12,141 bases of DNA from Clostridia bacterium (GTDB lineage Bacteria > Bacillota > Clostridia > Christensenellales > CAG-917), in contig CAAEDU010000091.1 in the NCBI GenBank assembly GCA_900754695.1, forward strand, positions 1 through 12,141. Direction: 5' to 3'. Of the stretch, positions 6,312-12,005 are shown piece by piece. The notes beneath the pieces were generated by a model, which ran no database searches, had not been told where the DNA came from, and saw nothing but the letters and a program-made list of their open reading frames with translations. Numbering within the stretch: the first letter of the stretch is position 1; every line of letters starts with the position of its first letter. The position numbers and the translations under genes were made by a program.

Positions 6312-7228
6312 AAAGAGAATTTCCTTCAAAGCAAGAGATAGAAGCGGCTGTCAAAGCCGTCATAGACCGCGACGGGACGGAACGGAAGCTCCTCATCGAG
6401 CGCTCCCTCACCCGTTACGGCTATTCCGCGGCGGAGCTCAAAGACCGCAGTTGCGAGTCGCTCAGCACCCGCCTCAAAAGCCTCACCGGCGTCGTCCTCA
6501 ACGAGATGCTCTCCGCGGGCACCCTCGTCACCACCGAGGACGGCAGGCTCGCCCCTCCCGCGCCCGTCGTCGAACCCAAGACCGGGCTCACCCGCACCCA
6601 GCGCCGCAGAGCTCAGCGCAAACGCGCCGCCGAACGCGCCAACAAACAGCCCAAATATCCCGACACCCCCCTCGGCAAAGCTCTCGAAGGCGCGGACAAA
6701 AAGTTTCAGGAATACAAGGCGGGCAAGCTCACCATGGACAAATATCTCACCGCTCTCCGCCGCGCGCTCACGCAAGCCATCTCCGAGGCGGGCGGCGAGT
6801 TTTTCGAGGAGCTCAGCATGAAGGTGCTCCTCGCCGTCTACGGCGACACCGTCGTCAGCAACGAGCTCACCGCCGGTCCAGACGACAACGGCATCGACGG
6901 CAAGATACACCTGAAAGACCCCGCAGGCTTCAAAGAAACCGTCTTTTTCCAGTCCAAGACCAAGCTCAACGAGCGCGCGTTCGTCTCCGTCAAAGTGGTG
7001 CGCGAGTTCCTCGGCGTCATGACCGCCTGGGGCGCCACCAAGGGCATCCTCATCACAAACTCCCGCTTCCACCGCGACACCAAGACCTTCGCCGCCAAAC
7101 GCCCCAATCTCCTCCTCATCGACAACACCGTCCTCCTCGACATGATGTTTGCCCACAGCGTAGGCGTGAAACAGGTGGAGGGTGGTGTGTGGCATGCTGA
7201 CGACGATCTTTTCCTCAACGTGACCTGA
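6305..7228 (+). CDS. Mrr-family restriction endonuclease (winged-helix N-terminus plus Mrr_cat nuclease)
   Basis: From ATG 6305 the product has 307 residues. Residues 1-85 resemble the winged-helix DNA-binding domain of Mrr proteins. Residues 92-125 form a very basic, Ala/Arg-rich linker. Residues 160-290 are the Mrr_cat PD-(D/E)XK nuclease: GGEFFEELSMKVLLAVYG (163-180), GPDDNGIDGKI with the metal-binding Asp198, FFQSKTK with Gln216 and Lys218 (the QxK variant of ExK), FLGVMTAWGATKGILITNS and LLLIDNTVLLDMM. Mrr enzymes cut DNA carrying foreign methylation, so this would be a stand-alone type IV defence enzyme; no methyltransferase is nearby. AAAAAGG (6292-6298) gives a ribosome site for 6305; the in-frame ATG at 6260 lies upstream of the -10-like element and is less likely. 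The stop codon lies inside an inverted-repeat arm. Confidence 0.85.
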   Translation: MAKREFPSKQEIEAAVKAVIDRDGTERKLLIERSLTRYGYSAAELKDRSCESLSTRLKSLTGVVLNEMLSAGTLVTTEDGRLAPPAPVVEPKTGLTRTQRRRAQRKRAAERANKQPKYPDTPLGKALEGADKKFQEYKAGKLTMDKYLTALRRALTQAISEAGGEFFEELSMKVLLAVYGDTVVSNELTAGPDDNGIDGKIHLKDPAGFKETVFFQSKTKLNERAFVSVKVVREFLGVMTAWGATKGILITNSRFHRDTKTFAAKRPNLLLIDNTVLLDMMFAHSVGVKQVEGGVWHADDDLFLNVT

Positions 7229-7350
7229 GGGCACTATTCGGCGCACAACTTTGTCAGCGCCCCTTTTCCGGCTCGTTACGTACGCAATAGTACGCGCCTC
7301 GCCGAAAGAAGGGGCGCTTTCGCGTTCTGCATCCGAATATTGCCCTCAGG
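7224..7350. repeat. Nested long inverted repeat overlapping the endonuclease stop codon
   Basis: The outer arms CCTGAGGGCACTATTCGG (7224-7241) and CCGAATATTGCCCTCAGG (7333-7350) are complementary at 17 of 18 positions. Inside, AGCGCCCC (7256-7263) pairs with GGGGCGCT (7311-7318) and is extended by TTTT-CCGGC against GCCG-AAAGAA. The innermost CGTAC...GTACG forms a small stem around GCAATA. The whole 127 bases would fold as one long imperfect hairpin in RNA or a cruciform in DNA. The left arm contains the TGA of the endonuclease gene. It could be a MITE/REP-like element or a 3'-end structure. Confidence 0.7.
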
Positions 7351-7372
7351 CAAGCCCGCGGGGGCCCCGGTT

Positions 7373-7490
7373 TCGCTCCGCAAAAAAACTGTCGTGAAGC
7401 TCACTCATTTTCACTCCGCGTGGCGACGGCTTGCGCCATCGCGTGTTTTGCGGGGCTTTTCCTTGTTCTTCATCCGGATATTGCCCTCAG
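7373..7490. repeat. Second, degenerate repeat unit with a copy of the right arm
   Basis: Bases 7465-7490 repeat 7324-7349 in direct orientation at 24 of 26 positions (shared core ATATTGCCCTCAG). Upstream, GCTCCGCAAAA (7375-7385) is nearly complementary to TTTTGCGGGGC (7446-7456). Between them CGCGTGGCG pairs with CGCCATCGCG apart from one bulged base. This looks like a second, decayed copy of the 7224-7350 element lacking a clear left arm. The rest of the gap to the DegV gene holds promoter-like sequence only; the 61-codon ORF at 7340-7525 has no Shine-Dalgarno and is not believed. Confidence 0.5.
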
Positions 7491-7508
7491 CCCCGAGCGC
7501 GTTATACT
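7481..7508 (+). promoter_or_regulatory. Possible distal promoter formed by the repeat
   Basis: TTGCCC (7481-7486), part of the repeat arm, is followed after 16 bases by TATACT (7503-7508). If active it would start transcription about 130 bases before the DegV start codon. The stronger candidate lies at 7560-7588. Confidence 0.3.
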
Positions 7509-7559
7509 CTGTGAGGCGTATTTAATGCACGAAGTCTCTCTTCCTGCGCGGTGTCGCTC

Positions 7560-7591
7560 TTGACATGAACGGCGCTTTATATTACTATAAT
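7560..7591 (+). promoter_or_regulatory. Sigma-A-type promoter for the DegV-ApbE unit
   Basis: A perfect -35 box TTGACA (7560-7565) is followed after 17 bases by TACTAT (7583-7588), or after 20 bases by a perfect TATAAT (7586-7591). The region is locally AT-rich. Transcription would start near 7595-7598, about 50 bases before the DegV ATG, and would run into apbE. Confidence 0.6.
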
Positions 7592-7646
7592 TACGTCGGC
7601 AATGCGTTTTGCCGCGCAGAATATCGTTTATTGTGTGGAGAATATA

Positions 7647-8513
7647 ATGTCTGTTTTGTTTTGTGATACCGATTGCGAACTGTGGTACACCACCGCGCGC
7701 GAGCTCGGCGTGAAGGTCATCCCCATGCCGTACACCATTGACGGCGAGGAGAGGTTCTATGACCTTGGCGAGAATACCGATCTCAATGCATTCTTCAAGA
7801 GGATGCGCGAGGGCGCCTCTGTCAGCACCGCGGGGCTCAACCCCGAGACTTACATCGAACTCTTCGAGCCCTATTTCGCGGCGGGCGAGGATATCCTGTA
7901 TGTGGCGTTTTCCTCCAAGATGTCCAACACTTTCAGCTATCTCAAGATCGCGATCGACGAGCTTTCCGCGAAGTATCCCGGCGTGAGATACCGCCGTTTC
8001 GACACCCTCAACATCTCCATGGGCGCGGGTCTCATGGTGTACATGGCGGCGAAGTTCTTCAACGCCAACGGCGGCGACATCGACGCCACTTATGACTATC
8101 TCGGGACGCTTGTGCAGAATGTCGCGGTGCTCTTTGCCGTGGACGACCTCAAATATCTCGCGCGCGGCGGCAGGCTCTCTCCCGCAAAAGCGGCGATCGG
8201 CAACGTGCTGCAATTAAAGCCCGTCCTCTATGTCAACAGGGAAGGGGAGATCGACGTCCTCACCAAACAGAAGGGTTTCAAAAAGGCGATGAGTTACATA
8301 GTGTCTTCCTTCGGGCAGAAGTTCCGTCCCGTCGAGGGCGCGCCCGTGGTCATCGTGGGCGCCGCATGCGACGATTACGTCGCGGAGCTCCGCTCCCGCA
8401 TAGAGCCGCTCGCACAGGGCACCGAGATCATCGTCCAGCCCGTGGGGCCAGTCATCGGAGCGCATTGCGGACCCGGGACCTACGGCATCATCTTTACGGC
8501 GGAGTCCAGATGA
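7647..8513 (+). CDS. DegV family protein (fatty-acid binding)
   Basis: From ATG 7647 the product is 288 residues, the normal DegV length. DegV/FakB-type proteins bind a fatty acid between two domains; some present it to the kinase FakA for phosphorylation, others have unclear roles. Family features visible: FCDTDCELW near the N-terminus (TDS-type position), PMPYTIDGEERFYD (26-39), SVSTAGLNPE (58-67) at the carboxylate-binding loop, VAFSSKMSNTF (86-96), FAVDDLKYLARGGRLS (163-178) and the C-terminal GPVIGAHCGPG (267-277). GGAG (7637-7640) lies 6 bases before this ATG; the ORF could start at 7602 but that lacks a ribosome site. The stop overlaps a possible apbE start (ATGA at 8510). No fakA kinase is nearby. 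Confidence 0.92.
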   Translation: MSVLFCDTDCELWYTTARELGVKVIPMPYTIDGEERFYDLGENTDLNAFFKRMREGASVSTAGLNPETYIELFEPYFAAGEDILYVAFSSKMSNTFSYLKIAIDELSAKYPGVRYRRFDTLNISMGAGLMVYMAAKFFNANGGDIDATYDYLGTLVQNVAVLFAVDDLKYLARGGRLSPAKAAIGNVLQLKPVLYVNREGEIDVLTKQKGFKKAMSYIVSSFGQKFRPVEGAPVVIVGAACDDYVAELRSRIEPLAQGTEIIVQPVGPVIGAHCGPGTYGIIFTAESR

Positions 8514-8530
8514 TCCGCGGCGAAGGCTTG

Positions 8531-9538
8531 ATGAAAAGATCCACTGCATTCAAAACGACGGCGGCATTGCTCGCCGTCTTCGCGTTGTTGCCGCTTTTTG
8601 CCGCCTGCAACAAGACGGCAAAGGCGGAGTATTTCGACATCTTCGGAACCACCGCTTACATCGAGACGTACGACGCCGACGACGCGGAAAAGACCGAGAG
8701 CGGGATGCGCCGCGTAGAGGAGCTGTGCTCGGTGAACATCGAGGGCAGCGACATTTGGCGCATAAACGCCGCTCACGCGGGCGAGACGGTCACCGTGGAC
8801 GAGGTCACCATGCTCCTGCTCACGCGGGCGATGTCCGTCTATGAGCTCACAGACGGGTGCTATGACCCGACCGTCTATCCTCTCGTGGAACTTTGGGGCT
8901 TTGCGGCAGGGGACTTTGTCGCGGGCACCCCGCCCGAGGGCGGCATCCCGACGGATGAGGAGATAAGCGCCGCGCTCGCGCTTGTCGGGTTCGACCGTGC
9001 CTTCTCCCTCAACGCCTCCGAGTGCACCGTCACCAAACTCATCGAGGGCGCCAAACTCGACCTCGGCGGCATCGCGAAAGGGTACGCCTCCTCGCTCGCC
9101 TTCTCCGTGTCATTCGACATCTGCAATGTGGGCGGCAATCTCGCCGTCGGGATGCCCGCGGCGACCATAGGCGTGCCTGCGCCGAGAGAGACGGAGACGG
9201 TGAGTTCGTCCTGGCTGTTCTCCTTCAAAGCCGCATACGGGCAGTGCGTCTCCACCAGCGGGGACTACGAGAGATATTATTTCGTCGACGGCGTGAGATA
9301 CCACCACATCATCGACCCGCGCACGGGCTATCCCGCGTCGAGCGGGCTTGCGAGCGCGACGGTCATCTCTACGGACGGAGCCTTCGCCGACGCATTTGCC
9401 ACCGCCGTCATAGTGGGCGGAGCGGAAGCGGCGGAGAGATGGATATCCGACGAGGGCAACACTTGGGAGTTCGACCTCGTGACCGTCACCGAGAACAACG
9501 AAGTGACCTCGTACGGTCCCGAACTGACTTATGCCTGA
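8531..9538 (+). CDS. apbE: FAD:protein FMN transferase, ApbE family lipoprotein
   Basis: ApbE enzymes transfer FMN from FAD to a Thr/Ser of partner proteins outside the membrane. The 335-residue product begins with a lipoprotein signal: basic start MKR, hydrophobic AALLAVFALLPLF, and lipobox FAAC with the lipid-carrying Cys at 26. Family blocks are FDIFGTTAYIETYD (35-48), the LTDGCYDPTVYPLVELWGF region (106-124), LDLGGIAKGYASS (177-189), GGNLAVGM (201-208), STSGDYERYYFVDG (241-254) and HHIIDPRTGYP (258-268). FADAFATA follows, with the conserved Asp287 for Mg/FAD binding. An in-frame ATG at 8510, overlapping the DegV stop and preceded by GGAG, would add seven residues (MIRGEGL) and is a serious alternative. 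A NusG-domain-II and a Gx-transporter gene lie beyond a 500-base gap. The protein it flavinylates is not in the window. Confidence 0.93.
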   Translation: MKRSTAFKTTAALLAVFALLPLFAACNKTAKAEYFDIFGTTAYIETYDADDAEKTESGMRRVEELCSVNIEGSDIWRINAAHAGETVTVDEVTMLLLTRAMSVYELTDGCYDPTVYPLVELWGFAAGDFVAGTPPEGGIPTDEEISAALALVGFDRAFSLNASECTVTKLIEGAKLDLGGIAKGYASSLAFSVSFDICNVGGNLAVGMPAATIGVPAPRETETVSSSWLFSFKAAYGQCVSTSGDYERYYFVDGVRYHHIIDPRTGYPASSGLASATVISTDGAFADAFATAVIVGGAEAAERWISDEGNTWEFDLVTVTENNEVTSYGPELTYA

Positions 9539-9557
9539 CCGTAATAATACGAACCGG

Positions 9558-9667
9558 CCTTAGAGCAATTCTTTTCGGTGCTTTTACACAGCCGAAGCTT
9601 GCCAATATGCATACTATTGGCGGCGTTCCGCCAGTGCAAAATCATCCGAAAATCTCTTGCTCTAAGG
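9558..9667. repeat. Nested stem-loop inside the element
   Basis: CCTTAGAGCAA (9558-9568) is perfectly complementary to TTGCTCTAAGG (9657-9667). Just inside, TTTTCGG (9572-9578) pairs with CCGAAAA (9646-9652). The interior contains GCCAATA (9601-9607) with TATTGGC (9615-9621), and overlapping it GGCGG-CGTT-CCGCC (9619-9632). The layered pairing is far from random and would fold into a branched hairpin about 110 bases long. Confidence 0.6.
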
Positions 9668-9714
9668 TGCGAGCAGTTCCGCGCCGACCGGTTTTGGCTG
9701 AGCAATTCCGGGGT

Positions 9715-9783
9715 CCCCGAGTGAAAATCTATGATTTTCAGTTGGGGTAAAAGTCGCCGCAGCTAATATCCCTCCGTATTAGC
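9715..9783. repeat. Two strong short hairpins in the apbE-eetA gap
   Basis: Bases 9715-9728 pair with 9734-9747 at 13 of 14 positions (one G-U, one mismatch) around the loop CTATG; the inner part is TGAAAAT against ATTTTCA and the outer part CCCC against GGGG. Fourteen bases later GCTAATA (9762-9768) pairs with TATTAGC (9777-9783) around an 8-base loop. Neither is followed by a proper T-run on the plus strand, so they do not look like simple terminators. Confidence 0.55.
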
Positions 9784-9853
9784 AAGGCGAATGACGCGGT
9801 TCAGGCGATGATCAGCGTCGCCGAACCCGGTTCGTATTATTCCGGTCCGGCAT

Positions 9854-10041
9854 GCCTGACCGAAAAACTGCTCCGTGGAGCATGCGGTTCGAACGGAAAG
9901 GCAAGAACGCATGAGCCGGGTCGTATCATTCCTGTCAGGCATGATGAGTAATGTGTTTTGACAGATAAGAGCGTTTATCCGGCGTTTTTGAAAGATAAAC
10001 ACCGTTCGGCGGCGTTATAAGCCGCGGGGAAGGCAGCAGCG
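9854..10041. other. Gene-free stretch before the EetA-like gene
   Basis: No coding signal is seen. It holds the third 27-base repeat copy (9916-9942) and the hairpins TGCTCC-GT-GGAGCA (9869-9882), GTTTATC (9973-9979) with GATAAAC (9994-10000), and GCGGC-GTTATAA-GCCGC just before the Shine-Dalgarno. A -35-like TTGACA (9958-9963) has no acceptable -10 at 16-18 bases. The promoter of the next gene pair could not be placed. Confidence 0.45.
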
Positions 10042-10443
10042 ATGGCATTGCGCAACGGAAAATCTGACGGCGGGAGCAGCGTGAAAGAGGCGCTCCGCAC
10101 CGTCTTCAAAAAAGGGGACGTCATCCTCCTCGTGCTTGTGCTCGTCGCGGCGGCGCTTTCCGTTTGGTTCGCGCTGCGCCCCGGCGGAGGTGAGGCGCGG
10201 GTGTATGTAGACGGGGAACTCCGCTACACGCTCTCCCTCGCAGAGGACGGTGACTATAACATCCTCGACGGCAGGATGACATTGCGGGTCAGGGACGGCG
10301 GGGTGTCCGTCGTCAAGTCCGATTGCGCGGAGCAGCTCTGCGTGCATTCCGCGGCGCAGTCCGTCTCCGGCGGGCTCATCGTCTGCCTGCCCAATCACGT
10401 CGTCATCGAAGTGGGCGAAAGGGAGGTGGACGCGGTCACATGA
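10042..10443 (+). CDS. NusG domain II-containing membrane-anchored protein (EetA-like)
   Basis: The 133-residue product has a basic N-terminus, one membrane helix at about residues 26-44 (DVILLVLVLVAAALSVWFAL) and an extracytoplasmic NusG-domain-II fold of about 85 residues. The domain shows ARVYVDGELRYTLSL, YNILDGRMTLRV, and the family's Cys-containing end: SDCAEQLCVH (Cys95, Cys100) and LIVCLPNHVVIEV (Cys115). This family sits with Gx-transporter genes in many Firmicutes; its Listeria member EetA is needed for flavin-based extracellular electron transfer. GGGGAAGG (10026-10033) serves the ATG at 10042. An in-frame GTG at 10081 with GGGAG (10072-10076) ahead of it is an alternative, removing 13 residues and leaving the helix intact. 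The stop overlaps the next start by 4 bases. Confidence 0.85.
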   Translation: MALRNGKSDGGSSVKEALRTVFKKGDVILLVLVLVAAALSVWFALRPGGGEARVYVDGELRYTLSLAEDGDYNILDGRMTLRVRDGGVSVVKSDCAEQLCVHSAAQSVSGGLIVCLPNHVVIEVGEREVDAVT

Positions 10444-11021
10444 GAAATTCCGTCACCAAACGCATCGCGCTCTCCGGGCTCTTCCTCGCCCTTGCGCTCA
10501 TCGTCTCCCTCATCGAGAACCTCATCCCGCCCGTCATCCCCGCGCTGCCTTACGCAAAGCTCGGCTTGGGGAATGTCGTATTGCTCGCCTGTTTCCTCCT
10601 CGTCGGAGTGGGGGAGGGGTGCGTGGTGCTCGTGCTCAAATGTTTCTTTGCGGCACTGTTTTCGGGCAACCTTTCCGCGCTCATATGGTCGCTGCCTGCC
10701 GCCGCCGTCGCGTATGCGGCGATGGTGATCCTCTCCCGCACCCGCCTCTTTTCCGTGACGGGACTCTCCGTCGCGGGCGGGATGCTGCACAACATGACGC
10801 AGATCCTCGTCTCCATGGCGGTGGTCGGAGAAGCCGTCGTCGCCTATATGCCGTACATGTTGCTCGCGGGCGGGATCGCTGGCTTGGTGACCGGCGTCAT
10901 CTGCCACTTCGTGGTCGCCTTCGCTCTCCGCAATTCCCTCACCCTCAAAGAGAATGTGATCTACACCCGCTGTCCCCGCACGAGCGACTCCGCCGCCGAC
11001 GATGACGCCACCCGATCTTAG
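10440..11021 (+). CDS. Gx transporter family membrane protein (EetB-like; 'heptaprenyl diphosphate synthase component I' family)
   Basis: The 193-residue product is largely hydrophobic, with about five or six membrane helices resembling an ECF transporter substrate-binding component. Family landmarks are PALPYAKLGLGNVV (34-47), the SGNLSALIWSLPAA segment (75-88) and GGMLHNMTQI (113-122). Despite the old synthase label, the family is regarded as membrane carriers and includes EetB of the Listeria electron-transfer locus. The ATG at 10440 overlaps the stop of the EetA-like gene (ATGA), with GGGAGG (10420-10425) upstream, so the pair is translationally coupled. In many genomes a polyprenyl diphosphate synthase follows; here two terminators come instead. 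The last 28 residues are hydrophilic, ending with an acidic DSAADDDATRS tail that looks like a lineage-specific extension. Confidence 0.88.
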   Translation: MRNSVTKRIALSGLFLALALIVSLIENLIPPVIPALPYAKLGLGNVVLLACFLLVGVGEGCVVLVLKCFFAALFSGNLSALIWSLPAAAVAYAAMVILSRTRLFSVTGLSVAGGMLHNMTQILVSMAVVGEAVVAYMPYMLLAGGIAGLVTGVICHFVVAFALRNSLTLKENVIYTRCPRTSDSAADDDATRS

Positions 11022-11046
11022 CCACTACGCGCGCAAGGCGGTGTGT

Positions 11047-11071
11047 AAGGCGGCGATTTTGCCGTTTTTTT
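11047..11071 (+). terminator. Intrinsic terminator after the Gx transporter gene
   Basis: AAGGCGGC (11047-11054) pairs with GCCGTTTT (11061-11068), using two G-U pairs, around a GATTTT loop, and runs into seven T (11065-11071). It lies 25 bases beyond the stop codon. Confidence 0.7.
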
Positions 11072-11089
11072 GTTGTTTCGATCCGGCAT

Positions 11090-11110
11090 CCGCCGGGGCG
11101 GGCGGTTTTT
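11090..11110 (+). terminator. Second, tandem terminator
   Basis: CCGCC (11090-11094) pairs with GGCGG (11101-11105) across a 6-base loop and is followed by five T (11106-11110). The short stem is GC-only. It backs up the terminator 20 bases upstream. Confidence 0.5.
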
Positions 11111-11125
11111 GTCCCGAACGGTCGT

Positions 11126-11131
11126 TATAAT
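11126..11131 (+). promoter_or_regulatory. -10 box for the downstream membrane protein
   Basis: A perfect TATAAT lies 50 bases before the next start codon, just after the tandem terminators. No good -35 box is found at 16-18 bases (the sequence there is CGGTTT-like), so this is a partial promoter call. Confidence 0.4.
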
Positions 11132-11181
11132 TAAAAGGGAGGGTGCAAGGCACTTTCCCACATCCGTTTCGGGAGGAGCAA

Positions 11182-11769
11182 ATGAGGACACTGCTCAAAA
11201 TGACTTACATCCTGCCAATGCTGTTCATCGGTTTCATAATAGGCGGTGCGGTGGCGGGCGACAAACCCGCGTGGGTGAGCGGGCTGGTGCTGCTCTTGCT
11301 GGACATCGTTGTCGGCATCGCTTTGCAGTACTATTACGGCGGCGGCAACGTCAACCCCGTCACATTTCTGCGCAAAGCGCGGAAATTCAAGAAAAATCCT
11401 TATCTCGTGCAACGTTTCTCCATTGCGCAGATGTCGGCAGGGATGATAAATCTCTCCCAAGCCGCGCGCGTCCTGCCAAGGCGTGAGTATAACGCCGTCC
11501 GCGCACTGTACATCATCATGCAGGCAGAGACGGAAATGATCCCGATGAACTATGCGGAATTTTTGGAAGCGGGCAAGATACTAATGGCGCAATTCGACCT
11601 GCTCGCGCCCCTTTACAAATTTACGGGAGAGCAAAATGCCGTGCCCGACGTATCCGAACCGAGAAAGCAGGAGTACCGCGAAATGGCGTGGGAGACGATC
11701 GAGGAAGAAGGGCTTGCGTCCGAAAGCTTTAAGCTGCTGTCGGAGGAGTTCTGCGAGAAGTTTTATTGA
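11182..11769 (+). CDS. Two-helix membrane protein with cytoplasmic helical domain, unknown function
   Basis: I do not recognise a family. From ATG 11182 the product is 195 residues. GGGAGGA (11171-11177) lies just upstream and fixes this start, excluding the 13-codon upstream extension. Two hydrophobic helices at about residues 8-26 and 32-50 form a hairpin (the loop holds GDKPAW). A YYYGGGNVNP turn follows, then a roughly 140-residue hydrophilic part, mostly helical by composition, with a basic start (RKARKFKKNP) and an acidic end (ETIEEEGLASESFKLLSEEF). Both termini should face the cytoplasm if the basic segment stays inside. It has its own -10 box and follows tandem terminators, so it is probably a separate transcription unit. 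Base composition is a little less GC-rich than its neighbours. Confidence 0.8.
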   Translation: MRTLLKMTYILPMLFIGFIIGGAVAGDKPAWVSGLVLLLLDIVVGIALQYYYGGGNVNPVTFLRKARKFKKNPYLVQRFSIAQMSAGMINLSQAARVLPRREYNAVRALYIIMQAETEMIPMNYAEFLEAGKILMAQFDLLAPLYKFTGEQNAVPDVSEPRKQEYREMAWETIEEEGLASESFKLLSEEFCEKFY

Positions 11770-11945
11770 CACCGCAAAGAGCTTTGCGCGGGCATGGCGT
11801 ATGAGAAAAGTCCGGGAACGCGCGGCGGAGATGACGGCTTGGATGAGCGGATGTCCGCGCGCGGGACGGGCAGGGAAGTGCGGGGGTGACGCCATGCGCG
11901 GTGCGCGGTCACAAAGTGTGGGAAGCGGACGGAAAAGGAAAAAAG
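11770..11945. other. Gap without a recognised gene
   Basis: It contains a short hairpin CGCAAA-GAGC-TTTGCG (11773-11788) just after the stop of the two-helix protein, without a T-run. The remaining sequence is GC-rich and featureless; the plus-strand ORF crossing it lacks a ribosome site and overlaps the preceding gene out of frame. Confidence 0.4.
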
Positions 11946-11970
11946 AAAAGCGCGGGAGTGCCGCGCTTTT
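11946..11970. terminator. Two-way terminator between converging genes
   Basis: AAAAGCGCGG (11946-11955) pairs perfectly with CCGCGCTTTT (11961-11970), 10 pairs with a GAGTG loop. On the minus strand the stem is followed by CTTTTTTCC, an excellent U-tract, 36 bases past the stop codon of the partial minus-strand gene. On the plus strand the T-run is the stem's own TTTT. Confidence 0.78.
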
Positions 11971-12005
11971 GTGGTCTTTATTGTGTTTTGTGGGGTTTGC
12001 AGCGG

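Larger units (their letters stand above)
9531..9853. repeat. Inverted-repeat-bounded element (about 323 bases) overlapping the apbE stop codon
   Basis: The 27-base segments 9531-9557 and 9827-9853 are inverted repeats matching at 25 of 27 positions, with the 15-base core AATAATACGAACCGG perfect. The left arm contains the apbE stop codon (9536-9538). A third copy in the same orientation as the right arm lies at 9916-9942 (23 of 27 to the right arm). Just past the right arm, ATGCCTGACCG (9852-9862) repeats the first 11 bases of the left arm. Bounded by inverted ends and without coding potential, this could be a MITE-like element; no transposase is present and no clean target duplication can be defined. 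Confidence 0.6.

Noticed and set aside
6326..7246. 306-codon minus-strand frame opposite the Mrr-like gene.
   Set aside because: Shadow of a gene with a recognisable nuclease domain; no ribosome site or family motif.
7224..7490. CRISPR array or integron attC site as explanation for the repeats.
   Set aside because: Only two or three imperfect copies, arranged as inverted arms, without regular spacers; no cas or integrase gene, and no GTTRRRY core geometry recognised.
7340..7525. 61-codon plus-strand frame in the repeat-rich gap.
   Set aside because: Starts inside a repeat arm, has no Shine-Dalgarno, and spans the degenerate second repeat.
9958..9993. Promoter for the EetA-like gene using TTGACA (9958-9963) or TTGAAA (9988-9993).
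   Set aside because: No -10-like hexamer at 16-18 bases from either box; the TATAAG-like sequence lies 21-22 bases from the second.
10395..10907. 170-codon minus-strand frame opposite the Gx transporter gene.
   Set aside because: Antisense of a clear membrane protein; charged low-complexity sequence typical of a shadow.
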